Positions 53,283 through 61,177 of a DNA stretch of 64,000 nucleotides are shown here, one piece after another. Under the pieces are notes generated by a model. The model was given only the letters and a program-made list of their open reading frames with translations. It was not told the DNA's origin and searched no databases. Source of the stretch: Nocardia sp. NBC_01327 (lineage in GTDB: Bacteria; Actinomycetota; Actinomycetes; Mycobacteriales; Mycobacteriaceae); assembly GCF_035958815.1 (NCBI RefSeq), contig NZ_CP108383.1:8184001-8248000 (forward strand). Reading direction: 5' to 3'. The position numbers were made by a program, and so were the translations under genes. Each line of letters starts with the position of its first letter. Within the stretch, counting starts at the first letter, position 1.

Positions 53283-53552
53283 CCCCCACCTCCTCTAAAT
53301 CGGTCCCCCTATTCGTCTACCACCGGCGCCGCGACCGAATCCACCCCCAAGCCCTGCCCCAGCACTGCCCTCGGCGGGGCGGGACATCACGGCGGGCGAT
53401 ACCCGCACCCCGACGGATACCACGGAATCTATTGCAGCACAGTATGATCCGATGCGCGAATCGTGAGGCGACAACTGATTTCGCAACGTCGGGGTAACTC
53501 ACCGGGTACCGGCTAATCGAGCCACGCTGTGACCGCCACTCCGCGACGCTAC

Positions 53553-53578
53553 TTGCCGAGCACCCAGATGCTCGGCAA
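53553..53578. terminator. Hairpin below the ABC permease
   Basis: 10-bp stem TTGCCGAGCA (53553-53562) with TGCTCGGCAA (53569-53578), 6-base loop, starting 19 bases past the permease stop. Confidence 0.65.
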
Positions 53579-53596
53579 AAGGTCCGGGGAGGCGGG

Positions 53597-55243
53597 TTAG
53601 CGCAGGTCGCGGCGGCGGAATCCGATCAGGCCGACGGTGATCAGTGCGGCGGCGACGAGCAGCAGGATGATGAGCGGGGTGGCGGAGAACTCACCGCCGG
53701 GCACCTTCGGCGCGTGCTCGAACGGGTCGATATCCCGGAACCATTGCGGCGCACCGGAGATCGAACCGAGCAGGAACACCGCGATGGCAGCCGACAGCAC
53801 ACCCCAGGCAACGGGGGTCCAGCGCGGCAGCAGGCCGAACAGCGCGACGGTCACCCCGGTGAAAACCCAGACCGCGGGCAGCTGCACCGCCGCGGCCGCC
53901 ATGACATCACCGAGCTTGCCGCTGATATCCCCGGCCGCGCGCCCGTACATCAGTCCGGCGAGCACACCGGCGAACAGCAGCGCCGCCGCCGGACCGACCA
54001 GTGCGAACACCAGATGCGAGGCAGCCCAGCGGATTCGCGATACCGAACCGGTGAGCACGGTCTCCGCCCGATCGGCCGACTCCTCACTGCTCAATCGCAG
54101 CGCGGCCGAAATCGAATAGGCGGCCGCGATCACCGCGAGCATGGTGAAGGCATAGGTGATGAGCGAATTCTCCAGTGACGCAGAGCCGCCCATGCGAGTG
54201 ATCATGTCGCGGATCGACTGACTCGAACCGAGTTCGTCACCGATGCCGTGCACCACACTGCCGATCAGCAATCCGTACAGCCCGAGCCCGGCCGTCCAGG
54301 CGATGAGCGTGCCGCGCTGCAGCCGCCACGCCAGTCCGAACGGACCGCTCAGTCCCGGCCCGGCGACCGCCGCGCCCGGACGTTCGGCAATGAGCCCGGC
54401 GCCGATATCGCGATTGCGCAGCAGGGTGAACGCGATCGCGGTCAGCACCAGCACCGCGGCCACATGAATCAGCAGCACCCCGAAGTGATTGCCCGCGTAC
54501 GGCCGCACCTGCAGCGACCACCCCATCGGCGACAGCCAGCTCAGCGGACTGGTGGGCCCGTCCCCGGAGCGCACATCCCCCACCGCGCGCAGGGTGTAGG
54601 TGACACCCAGCACCGCGAAGGCGATACCGCGCGCCAATCGCGCACTGCTGCTCAATTGCGCGGTCACCGCGGCCACGGAGGCGAACACCGCACCGGACCC
54701 GGCCAGCGCCAGCGCGAAGGCCAGTGACCCCGCATGCGGCACCGGCTCGCTGTAGAGACTCAGGAACGCCAGCAGCCCCACCGCCAGCGAGGCGCCGTAG
54801 GCGAGCAGCAGCGCCGCCGTCAGCTCCGCGAACCGTCCCATTCGGGTGGCGGCCACCAGTTCGCCGCGCCCGGTCTCCTCCTCGGCCCTGGTGTGCCGGA
54901 TGACGGTGAGGATGGTGGCGATGGCGATGATCGTGTAGAACATCCCCGCCTTCCAGATCCCCGCCGCGCCGAGGCTGCTGTTGTACACCGGCCCGTACAT
55001 GGCCAGCTGGGCCGGGCTCGCGAGGATGGAGGCCGTGAACGAGGCCAGATCGGCCGGGGTCTTGTAGACCTTGTCGATGCTGCCGATGTACACGCTGCCG
55101 ACCGGCAGGCCCAGCAGCACCACCCACAGCGGCAGCACCACGCGATCGCGGCGCAGGAACAGCCGCAGCAGCTGCCCGGTACCGGTGAAATCCGCTGCAC
55201 GTACCGGTGATTCGAAGACCCGGGGGGCGGCGATGGCGGTCAT
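53597..55243 (-). CDS. ABC exporter permease (Rv1217c/tetronasin type)
   Basis: 548 residues, about 12 hydrophobic helices in two halves, each opening with a short charged cytosolic segment (LLRLFLRRDRVVLPLWVVLLG; FGLAWRLQRGTLIAWTAGLGL). The internal repeat and charged AEEETGRGELVAATRMGR loop match the polyketide-antibiotic exporter permeases of the Rv1217c/Rv0194-unrelated tetronasin class. ATG overlaps the ATPase stop by ATGA. Works with the ATPase upstream; TetR controls both. Confidence 0.9.
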   Translation of the reverse strand: MTAIAAPRVFESPVRAADFTGTGQLLRLFLRRDRVVLPLWVVLLGLPVGSVYIGSIDKVYKTPADLASFTASILASPAQLAMYGPVYNSSLGAAGIWKAGMFYTIIAIATILTVIRHTRAEEETGRGELVAATRMGRFAELTAALLLAYGASLAVGLLAFLSLYSEPVPHAGSLAFALALAGSGAVFASVAAVTAQLSSSARLARGIAFAVLGVTYTLRAVGDVRSGDGPTSPLSWLSPMGWSLQVRPYAGNHFGVLLIHVAAVLVLTAIAFTLLRNRDIGAGLIAERPGAAVAGPGLSGPFGLAWRLQRGTLIAWTAGLGLYGLLIGSVVHGIGDELGSSQSIRDMITRMGGSASLENSLITYAFTMLAVIAAAYSISAALRLSSEESADRAETVLTGSVSRIRWAASHLVFALVGPAAALLFAGVLAGLMYGRAAGDISGKLGDVMAAAAVQLPAVWVFTGVTVALFGLLPRWTPVAWGVLSAAIAVFLLGSISGAPQWFRDIDPFEHAPKVPGGEFSATPLIILLLVAAALITVGLIGFRRRDLR

Positions 55244-56214
55244 TTCGCGACCTTCTCCGACTCGCGCGCGTTCCGCCCCGACTCGCGTGCGGCGTCCGCC
55301 GACTCCGCGGCGGCCTCACCGTCGAGCGAATAGTGACGCAGGAAAAGCTCTTCCAGCGTCGGCGGCTGACTGACCAGGCTGCGCACGCCGATATCGCCGA
55401 GCACCTTGATGAGGTCACCGAGGTGCGCGCTGTCCACCTGACAGTGCAGCGTGTGATCCTCGATGCTGATATCGCTGACACCCGGAATCCGACTGAGATC
55501 GCCTGGATCCCCGATCATTTCGGCGCTGATGGAGGTCCGGCTCAGATGCCGCATCTCGGCCAGCGTCCCGGTCTCGACCGTCTTCCCGGCCCGGATGATG
55601 GTGACGCGCTGACACAGCTTCTCCACCTCCGAGAGAATGTGACTCGACAGCAGCACCGTGGCGCCGCGCGCCGAGGCCTCGGTAATGCATTCGCCGAAAG
55701 CCTGCTCCATCAGCGGATCCAGGCCGGAGGTCGGCTCGTCGAGCAGCAGCAGCCGCGCCTTGGACGAGAACGCCGAGACCAGTGCGACCTTCTGCCGATT
55801 GCCCTTGGAGTAGGTGCGGGCCTTCTTGCGCGGGTCGAGTTCGAAGCGCTCGATCAGCTCCGCGCGCCGCGCCTGGTCGATACCGCCGCGCATGCGCGCC
55901 AGCATATCGATGGTCTCACCGCCCGACAGCGACGGCCACAGCGTGACATCGCCTGGGACATAAGCGATATCGCTGTGCAGGGCGACAGCGTCACGCCATG
56001 GATCGCGCCCGAGCACCACGGCCTCGCCGGAGGTGCGCGAGAGAATGCCGAGCAGAATGCGGATGGTGGTGGACTTGCCCGCGCCATTGGGCCCCAGGAA
56101 GCCGTGCACCTCGCCTTCGGCGACCTCGAGATCGAGGCCGTCGAGCGCGTGCACCTGCCCGAAGTGCTTGTGCAGGCCTCGGACCGAAATGGCCGAGCTG
56201 GCCGGAACGTTCAT
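55240..56214 (-). CDS. ABC exporter ATPase (Rv1218c-like)
   Basis: 324 residues. Walker A GPNGAGKST (~44-52), Q-loop AYVPGDVTLWPSLSGGE, signature YSKGNRQKVALVSA (SKGN in place of LSGGQ, usual for this group), Walker B LLLLDEPTSGLDP and H-loop LLSSHILSEVE. The C-terminal ~90 residues are a DUF4162-like tail ending in Ala/Glu-rich sequence. ATG 56214 is 10 bases after the TetR stop, so TetR-ATPase-permease is one operon. In M. tuberculosis the homologue exports several drug classes; that is the inferred role. Confidence 0.92.
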   Translation of the reverse strand: MNVPASSAISVRGLHKHFGQVHALDGLDLEVAEGEVHGFLGPNGAGKSTTIRILLGILSRTSGEAVVLGRDPWRDAVALHSDIAYVPGDVTLWPSLSGGETIDMLARMRGGIDQARRAELIERFELDPRKKARTYSKGNRQKVALVSAFSSKARLLLLDEPTSGLDPLMEQAFGECITEASARGATVLLSSHILSEVEKLCQRVTIIRAGKTVETGTLAEMRHLSRTSISAEMIGDPGDLSRIPGVSDISIEDHTLHCQVDSAHLGDLIKVLGDIGVRSLVSQPPTLEELFLRHYSLDGEAAAESADAARESGRNARESEKVAK

Positions 56215-56224
56215 CGAATCTCCT

Positions 56225-56854
56225 CTACTGCTGAGTCATGGCATCGAAGATCGCCGAGTCGGCGAGCAGCCCGTGCGTATAGAGCTCGACCGCGGGCAGC
56301 GTCATGACATCGGCGTACTCGCGCAAGGCTTTCCGAAAGTCCATCGGACCCTCGTTCCGTGCGTCGTACAGCTGCAGGAACATCATCATTCCGCCGCTGT
56401 TGGTGGTGGCGATATATCTGGAGGTAGCCTTCAAATCCCTTGGGGTCTTGAGGGTTCCGGCAGCGACACCGGCGGCGAGGTACTGCTCGACATCGCCGAC
56501 CATCTGCTCGAAGAAGGTCAGCATGAGACTGCCGCCGGCCTGGAAGCTGCGCAGTACGTAGGCCATGTACGGCGCGAAGCTCTCCACCTCCGCGAGCGCC
56601 TGTATCCAGCTGTTCGGCGACGGATGCTCCATCGATTCCAGCTTGGCGGTCCGTACCACCTCCCGCACGTGCTCGTCGCAGGCTTCGCGGAGCCCCTCCT
56701 TGGAACCGAAGTGATGGTTCACGAGCCCGGGTGACACCCCCGCCGCCGCGGCGATGGCCCGCACTCCCACCCCGAATCCCTGCTCCCCGAACACGATGAT
56801 CGCGGCATCGCGAATTCGTGCCCGAGTGGTCAGATCCTCCTTGGCTGAACGCAT
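56225..56854 (-). CDS. TetR-family repressor of the ABC exporter (Rv1219c-like)
   Basis: 209 residues. HTH VRAIAAAAGVSPGLVNHHFGSKEGLREACDEHV (~30-60) and a helical ligand domain rich in Met/Phe (MAYVLRSFQAGGSLMLTFFEQMV). ATG 56854 is preferred: on the minus strand TAATGT lies 7 bases ahead, and an imperfect dyad overlaps it. A 10-residue in-frame extension to 56884 would cross the operator. First gene of the exporter operon, so likely autorepressing. Confidence 0.92.
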   Translation of the reverse strand: MRSAKEDLTTRARIRDAAIIVFGEQGFGVGVRAIAAAAGVSPGLVNHHFGSKEGLREACDEHVREVVRTAKLESMEHPSPNSWIQALAEVESFAPYMAYVLRSFQAGGSLMLTFFEQMVGDVEQYLAAGVAAGTLKTPRDLKATSRYIATTNSGGMMMFLQLYDARNEGPMDFRKALREYADVMTLPAVELYTHGLLADSAIFDAMTQQ

Positions 56855-56871
56855 GTTCAATACATTAAACA
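56854..56871. promoter_or_regulatory. Operator candidate overlapping the TetR start
   Basis: TGTTCAAT-AC-ATTAAACA (56854-56871), an 8-2-8 dyad with one mismatch, overlaps the -10 (TAATGT, minus strand, 56862-56867) and the start codon. Confidence 0.55.
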
Positions 56872-56986
56872 CTCGTTCAATCACTTGGCAAGACCCCGCG
56901 CAGCACTGAATCCGTAAAGAATGCGGAGATCCCCTGCCGCTACAGATTCACCTGGTCAGCAGGGCTTTCCGGCAGTCCCGGCAGGG

Positions 56987-57006
56987 ACTTTCCGCACGCG
57001 GAAAGT
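56987..57006. terminator. Inverted repeat below the O-methyltransferase gene
   Basis: ACTTTCCGC (56987-56995) and GCGGAAAGT (56998-57006). Only two loop bases, so it may be a protein site rather than a terminator. Confidence 0.4.
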
Positions 57007-57050
57007 GCGGCTGCGCCGTAATATTGCGCTGCGGACAATCGCCGCCGCAA

Positions 57051-57105
57051 CTACCCGCGCGAGGCGCTGTGTCTACCCGCGAGCTACCCGCGCGAAGCGC
57101 AGAGC
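57051..57105. repeat. Tandem repeat around the O-methyltransferase stop codon
   Basis: CTACCCGCG at 57051, 57073 and 57084. The first and third continue as 22-bp near-copies, the middle one is half-length. The third contains the minus-strand stop (57084-57086). Confidence 0.8.
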
Positions 57106-57722
57106 AGCCCGTCACCCACCGGAATCAGCACACTGGTGAGCAGCGGATTCTCCGCGATCGCCCGGGTCGCCGCCCGCACCGCCTGCGTCTGCGGATCGCG
57201 CTGCGCCGGATCCGGCACCCGCCCGCCGAGCAGCGCGTTGTGCAGCAGAATCGCCCCGCCCTCGCGCAGCAGGCGCACGGCCTGATCCACATATTGCGGA
57301 TGCTCGAGCGGTGCGGCATCGATGAACACCAGGTCGTAGGCCCCATCCGCCAAGCGCGGCAACACATCCAGGGCCCGGCCGTTGATGAGGCGGGTCCGCG
57401 CGGGCGTGATCTCGGCGGAGCGGAAGGCCTCCCGCGCCGCGCGCTGATGCTCGGGTTCGGAGTCGATGGTGGTCAGGGTGCCGTCCTCACGCATACCGTC
57501 CAACAGCCACAGTCCGCTCACGCCGGCCCCGGTGCCGACCTCCACCACCGCCCGCGCACCCAGGAGCTGGGAGTACATGCTCAGCAGTGCGCCGACCGAG
57601 GGCGGCACGGGCGCAGCGCCGAGTTCGAGGGCGCGTTCGCGCGCGGCGACGAGGATCTCGTCCTCGGCGACGGATTCCTCCACGTAGGCGAGGTTGCGCT
57701 GCAGGTTCGGAGTCAGGCTCAC
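57084..57722 (-). CDS. SAM-dependent O-methyltransferase (Rv1220c-like)
   Basis: 212 residues, catechol-type O-methyltransferase fold (PF01596). Start RNLAYVEESVAEDEILVAARERALELG, SAM motif I VVEVGTGAGVSGLWLLDGM (~60-78), motif II TTIDSEPEHQRAAREAF, motif with metal Asp YDLVFIDAAPLEHPQYVDQAVRLLREGGAILLHNALLGG. GTG 57722, with TAGCCT 7 bases ahead. Divergent from sigE, which is the conserved arrangement in mycobacteria. Acceptor substrate unknown. Confidence 0.92.
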   Translation of the reverse strand: MSLTPNLQRNLAYVEESVAEDEILVAARERALELGAAPVPPSVGALLSMYSQLLGARAVVEVGTGAGVSGLWLLDGMREDGTLTTIDSEPEHQRAAREAFRSAEITPARTRLINGRALDVLPRLADGAYDLVFIDAAPLEHPQYVDQAVRLLREGGAILLHNALLGGRVPDPAQRDPQTQAVRAATRAIAENPLLTSVLIPVGDGLLCASRG

Positions 57723-57880
57723 GGATATGAGGCTAACGGCGCGGAGCCGCTATCGCGTGGCGGTGATCGACCGGTGTGGCGATTTTTCTCAGGTGTCCCT
57801 CAGCGTCCACATACGGCGAGCACATCAGGACCGGCGAGAGTATGGGCTACGTCAGGCCAGCGACCGTCGGCTCGGCGACC

Positions 57881-57907
57881 GGGAACACACGACCCACCAG
57901 GTCGGTT
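57881..57907 (+). promoter_or_regulatory. SigE-type autoregulated promoter candidate
   Basis: GGGAAC (57881-57886), 16 bases, CGGTT (57903-57907). Close to the GGAAC...CGTT form used by mycobacterial SigE/SigH, with one extra G in the -10. It lies about 50 bases ahead of the preferred sigE ATG. Confidence 0.5.
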
Positions 57908-57958
57908 GTACCCGGCAGTCGGAACCGATGGTCCCGAGTAGGAGGTAACCCCATCCAC

Positions 57959-58630
57959 ATGGTCGACATGGCGCGTGAACCCGTCATCCTGCCCGCGCAG
58001 GACCTGCTGCTGACCGGCGATACCTCGCCCGAAGGCGATCTCAACGCGGAAGCCCTGTCCGGAACCGCCGTCTTCGATGCCACCGGTGACCGCACCATGA
58101 TGCCGACCTGGGACGAGTTGGTCCGGGAGCACGCCGACCGCGTGTACCGCCTGGCCTACCGCCTCTCCGGTGATCAGCAGGACGCCGAGGATCTGACCCA
58201 GGAAACCTTCATCCGGGTGTTCCGCTCGCTGCAGAACTATCAGCCGGGCACCTTCGAGGGCTGGCTGCACCGCATCACCACGAACCTGTTCCTGGATATG
58301 GTGCGCCGTCGCAATCGCATTCGCATGGAGGCGCTGCCCGAGGACTACGACCGGGTGCCGTCCGAGGGCCCGGGTCCCGAGCAGCTCTATCACGACGCGA
58401 ATCTGGACCCGGAGCTGCAGGCCGCACTGGATTCGCTGGCGCCGGAGTTCCGCGCCGCGGTCGTGCTCTGTGACATCGAGGGTCTGTCGTACGAGGAGAT
58501 CGGCGCCACGCTCGGGGTCAAACTGGGCACCGTGCGCAGCCGCATCCACCGAGGACGTCAGGCACTCAAAGAGCACCTTGCGCATAATGGAGTGGAGCGG
58601 CGTTTCGCCGCCACCGAGAACGTCGGCTGA
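57959..58630 (+). CDS. sigE: ECF sigma factor SigE
   Basis: 223 residues from ATG 57959. Region 2 is DRVYRLAYRLSGDQQDAEDLTQETFIRVFRSLQNYQPGTFEGWLHRITTNLFLDMVRRRNRIRMEALPEDYDRVP-like; region 4 EFRAAVVLCDIEGLSYEEIGATLGVKLGTVRSRIHRGRQALKEHL. Nearly identical to mycobacterial SigE through the core; N-terminus AVFDATGDRTMMPTWDELVREHADRVYR also conserved. GGAGG at 57941-57945 is 13 bases from the ATG, and the frame is open upstream (ATG 57842 and others), so longer forms are possible. Directs surface-stress transcription; followed by its anti-sigma gene. Confidence 0.95.
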   Translation: MVDMAREPVILPAQDLLLTGDTSPEGDLNAEALSGTAVFDATGDRTMMPTWDELVREHADRVYRLAYRLSGDQQDAEDLTQETFIRVFRSLQNYQPGTFEGWLHRITTNLFLDMVRRRNRIRMEALPEDYDRVPSEGPGPEQLYHDANLDPELQAALDSLAPEFRAAVVLCDIEGLSYEEIGATLGVKLGTVRSRIHRGRQALKEHLAHNGVERRFAATENVG

Positions 58631-58632
58631 AG

Positions 58633-59091
58633 GTGCGGGCTCAGCGCCCGCTCACCGACATTCCCGATGTAGCCGAGGTGGTCCGGAAGGGTGTGCAGCT
58701 TATGAGTGGCGAGGACAGAACGCCGCGTCGACCACCTCGTTTCGCCGCTACCGAGCATCTGGCCAGTGAGGCCATCGCCGCGTATGTGGACGGTGAATTG
58801 CGGATGAACGCGTATCTGCGTGCCGCTCACCATCTTTCCGTCTGCCGTGAATGCGCGGCGGAAGTAGACGCACAGCAGCAGGCGCGCATTGCGCTGCGGC
58901 AGTCGTCGGATCAGATTTCCGCGCCTATGCGCCTGCACGATTCCCTGAGTCGTATCCCGCTGTCGGAACTGCCCACTGCGGAAAACACGCTGAATGCCGA
59001 TCGCAGCACGTTCGCCCGCGGCGCGAACTTCGTCGGACTGCGCGAAGATTCGTTCGACAGCAAACGGTGGACTTCTTGGTGGCGCAAGTAG
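58633..59091 (+). CDS. rseA: Anti-sigma-E factor RseA
   Basis: 152 residues. ZAS zinc-binding motif His67-x3-Cys71-x2-Cys74 (HHLSVCREC) in the segment SEAIAAYVDGELRMNAYLRAAHHLS, as in mycobacterial RseA. No membrane helix, so a soluble redox/zinc-type anti-sigma factor. GTG 58633 lies 2 bases after the sigE stop and gives the N-terminal length of mycobacterial RseA; ATG 58702 with GGAAGGG upstream is the alternative. C-terminal KRWTSWWRK tail. Sequesters SigE until stress or PknB-type phosphorylation releases it, by analogy. Confidence 0.9.
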   Translation: MRAQRPLTDIPDVAEVVRKGVQLMSGEDRTPRRPPRFAATEHLASEAIAAYVDGELRMNAYLRAAHHLSVCRECAAEVDAQQQARIALRQSSDQISAPMRLHDSLSRIPLSELPTAENTLNADRSTFARGANFVGLREDSFDSKRWTSWWRK

Positions 59092-59101
59092 AGTTCATCG
59101 C

Positions 59102-60682
59102 GTGACCACCGAATCGAAGAACACGGGCCCGATTCCGGGTGAGGGGCCCGCGGCGAACAACCTGCCGCAGTCTGCGCAGGCTTCGGATTCGGCGGCTGAT
59201 CGGGGGAACCTGAGGCCGTCGGACGCACCGGTCCTGGGGCCGCGACCGGTGTATCGGCCGCATGTGGACAAACACACCGCGCGTGCCTTCCGCCGCCCGG
59301 ACGGGCAGCGCAGTTCTTTCGCCCCGCGCACCGCCGCAGCCGCCGCTACCGCCGCCTCCTCGGACGGCCCGCAGGTACAGAACCGGCCGCCGGACGCCGT
59401 GCTGGCCGAGGCGTTCGGACGCCCCGCAGGTTCCGATGAACTGCTGCAGCGTGATCCGGAGGCGAAGGCCGAGAGCGCGCCCGCCGCCGGTCCCGTCGAT
59501 CCGTGGCGTGATCCCGAGTCTCCGGCCCGCCTGGGTGCGCCCGCCGTGGCCACCGCGCAGCCGGCCGCACTCACCCCCGGCGCGCAGCTGACCGCCCGCG
59601 AGGTGCTCTTCGGTGGCCGGGTGGCCCCGAAGGCGCTCATTATTCTTTCCGCCGTCGCGCTGGTGATCGGGCTGGCGGGTGGCCTGGTGGGGCGGCTCAC
59701 CGCCGAATCCACCTCATCGCTGACCTCCCGCAAGGTGGCGCTGCAGTCCGCCGATTCCACCAATCTGCCGCACGGGCAGATCGCGAAGGTGGTCGATGCC
59801 GTCATGCCCGCGGTGGTGACCGTGCGCGCCTGGGTCGGCGATACCGGATCCACGGGTTCGGGTGTGGTCATCGACGGCGCGGGTTACATCGTCACCAATA
59901 ATCACGTGGTCTCGCTGGCCGCCACCGACAAGACCGGCAAAGCCCAACTGCAGGTGGTCTTCTCGGACGGCACCCGGGTGCCGACCTCGATCGTCGGCCG
60001 CGATATCAAGTCCGATCTGGCGGTGCTGAAGGTCGATGTGAAGAACCTGGCGGTGCTGCAGCTCGGCAATTCGAATGACGTGAAGGTCGGCGACGACGTC
60101 ATTGCCATCGGTTCGCCACTGGGCCTGGAGAAGACCGTCACCTCCGGTATCGTCTCCGCGCTGCACCGGCCGGTGAAGGTCGGCGGCGAGGGCACCGATA
60201 CCGATGCCACGCTCGATGCCGTGCAGACCGATGCCGCCATCAACCACGGCAACTCCGGTGGCGCGCTGGTGGATATGCAGGGCAAGCTGATCGGCATCAA
60301 CTCGGCCATCAAATCCGAGAGCGGCGGATCGGTCGGCCTGGGCTTCGCGATTCCGGTGGATCAGGTGAAGCGGATTTCGCAGGCGCTGATCCGGGACGGC
60401 TCGGTGCATCATCCGCGCCTCGGGGTGAGCGCCAAGACCAAGATCGTCGCCAATGATGTGATGAGCGGCGCGGCGGTGGCCGATGTGCAGGCCGGTAGCC
60501 CGGCGGCCAAGGCGGGCATCGTGGAGGGCGATGTCATCGTCAAGGTCGGCGACCGCGATGTGTCCGGTCCCGACGAGCTGACGGTTGCCGTGCAGTCCAA
60601 CCAGATCGGGCAGACGGTGACGGTTCGCCTGATCCGCGACGGCCGCGAGGTCGACGTCCCGGTCACCCTGGAATCGGACTAG
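59102..60682 (+). CDS. htrA: HtrA-family serine protease
   Basis: 526 residues. Disordered cytosolic N-terminus (~1-175), one membrane helix (ALIILSAVALVIGLAGGLVG, ~178-197), trypsin-like protease domain with His268 (VTNNHVVS), Asp305 (KSDLAVL) and Ser385 (INHGNSGGAL), then one PDZ domain (GVSAKTKIVANDVMSG, ~435-525). The protease faces outside. GTG 59102, 10 bases after rseA. Part of the SigE regulon by position, presumably degrading misfolded envelope proteins. Confidence 0.95.
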   Translation: MTTESKNTGPIPGEGPAANNLPQSAQASDSAADRGNLRPSDAPVLGPRPVYRPHVDKHTARAFRRPDGQRSSFAPRTAAAAATAASSDGPQVQNRPPDAVLAEAFGRPAGSDELLQRDPEAKAESAPAAGPVDPWRDPESPARLGAPAVATAQPAALTPGAQLTAREVLFGGRVAPKALIILSAVALVIGLAGGLVGRLTAESTSSLTSRKVALQSADSTNLPHGQIAKVVDAVMPAVVTVRAWVGDTGSTGSGVVIDGAGYIVTNNHVVSLAATDKTGKAQLQVVFSDGTRVPTSIVGRDIKSDLAVLKVDVKNLAVLQLGNSNDVKVGDDVIAIGSPLGLEKTVTSGIVSALHRPVKVGGEGTDTDATLDAVQTDAAINHGNSGGALVDMQGKLIGINSAIKSESGGSVGLGFAIPVDQVKRISQALIRDGSVHHPRLGVSAKTKIVANDVMSGAAVADVQAGSPAAKAGIVEGDVIVKVGDRDVSGPDELTVAVQSNQIGQTVTVRLIRDGREVDVPVTLESD

Positions 60683-60695
60683 GTAGTCTGAGGTC

Positions 60696-61118
60696 GTGTT
60701 CAGCAGTTTTGGCTTTGGCGAGTTGCTGATTCTGCTCGTCGCCGCACTCGTGATCCTCGGTCCGGAGCGCCTGCCCGGCGCTTTGCGCTGGGCGATGAAC
60801 GCGCTCAAACAGGCGCGCGATTACGCGACCGGCGCGACGCAGCAACTCAAGGATGAGCTGGGTCCGGAATTCGAGGAGATTCGCAAACCGCTGGAGCAGT
60901 TGAACGAACTGCGCAGTATGAATCCGCGCTCGATGGTCACCAAACATCTTCTCAATGGCGATGATTCACTGCTGAACGATCTCACCGACCTGACGAAGGG
61001 CAATTTCGACAAGCCCGTCACGCCTGCGAGCAGCAGTTTCGAGAACTACTCCATGCCGAAACCGCAGAAGCCGCTGGAGCGCAACGAACGTCCGCCGGTC
61101 GATCCCGACGCCACGTGA
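60696..61118 (+). CDS. tatB: Twin-arginine translocase subunit TatB
   Basis: 140 residues. N-terminal membrane helix FGFGELLILLVAALVILGPERLPGALR (TatB signature, residues 5-31), amphipathic helix MNALKQARDYATGATQQLKDELG, then a flexible polar tail. GTG 60696 with TAGTCT (60684-60689) 6 bases ahead; likely leaderless, separate from htrA by 13 bases. Joins TatC in recognition of folded Tat substrates. Confidence 0.93.
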   Translation: MFSSFGFGELLILLVAALVILGPERLPGALRWAMNALKQARDYATGATQQLKDELGPEFEEIRKPLEQLNELRSMNPRSMVTKHLLNGDDSLLNDLTDLTKGNFDKPVTPASSSFENYSMPKPQKPLERNERPPVDPDAT

Positions 61119-61137
61119 TCTTCGGTCCGTCAAGCGG

Positions 61138-61171
61138 TCTAGACACCTGCGGCTGTTCAGGTATCTAGACT
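61138..61171. promoter_or_regulatory. Operator and -10 of the HTH-sensor gene
   Basis: TCTAGACACCTG (61138-61149), eight bases, CAGGTATCTAGA (61158-61169): inverted repeat with 11 of 12 matches. The right arm overlaps the -10 TAGACT (61166-61171), 6 bases ahead of ATG 61178. This geometry would block transcription when occupied. Confidence 0.7.
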
Positions 61172-61177
61172 GCGCTC

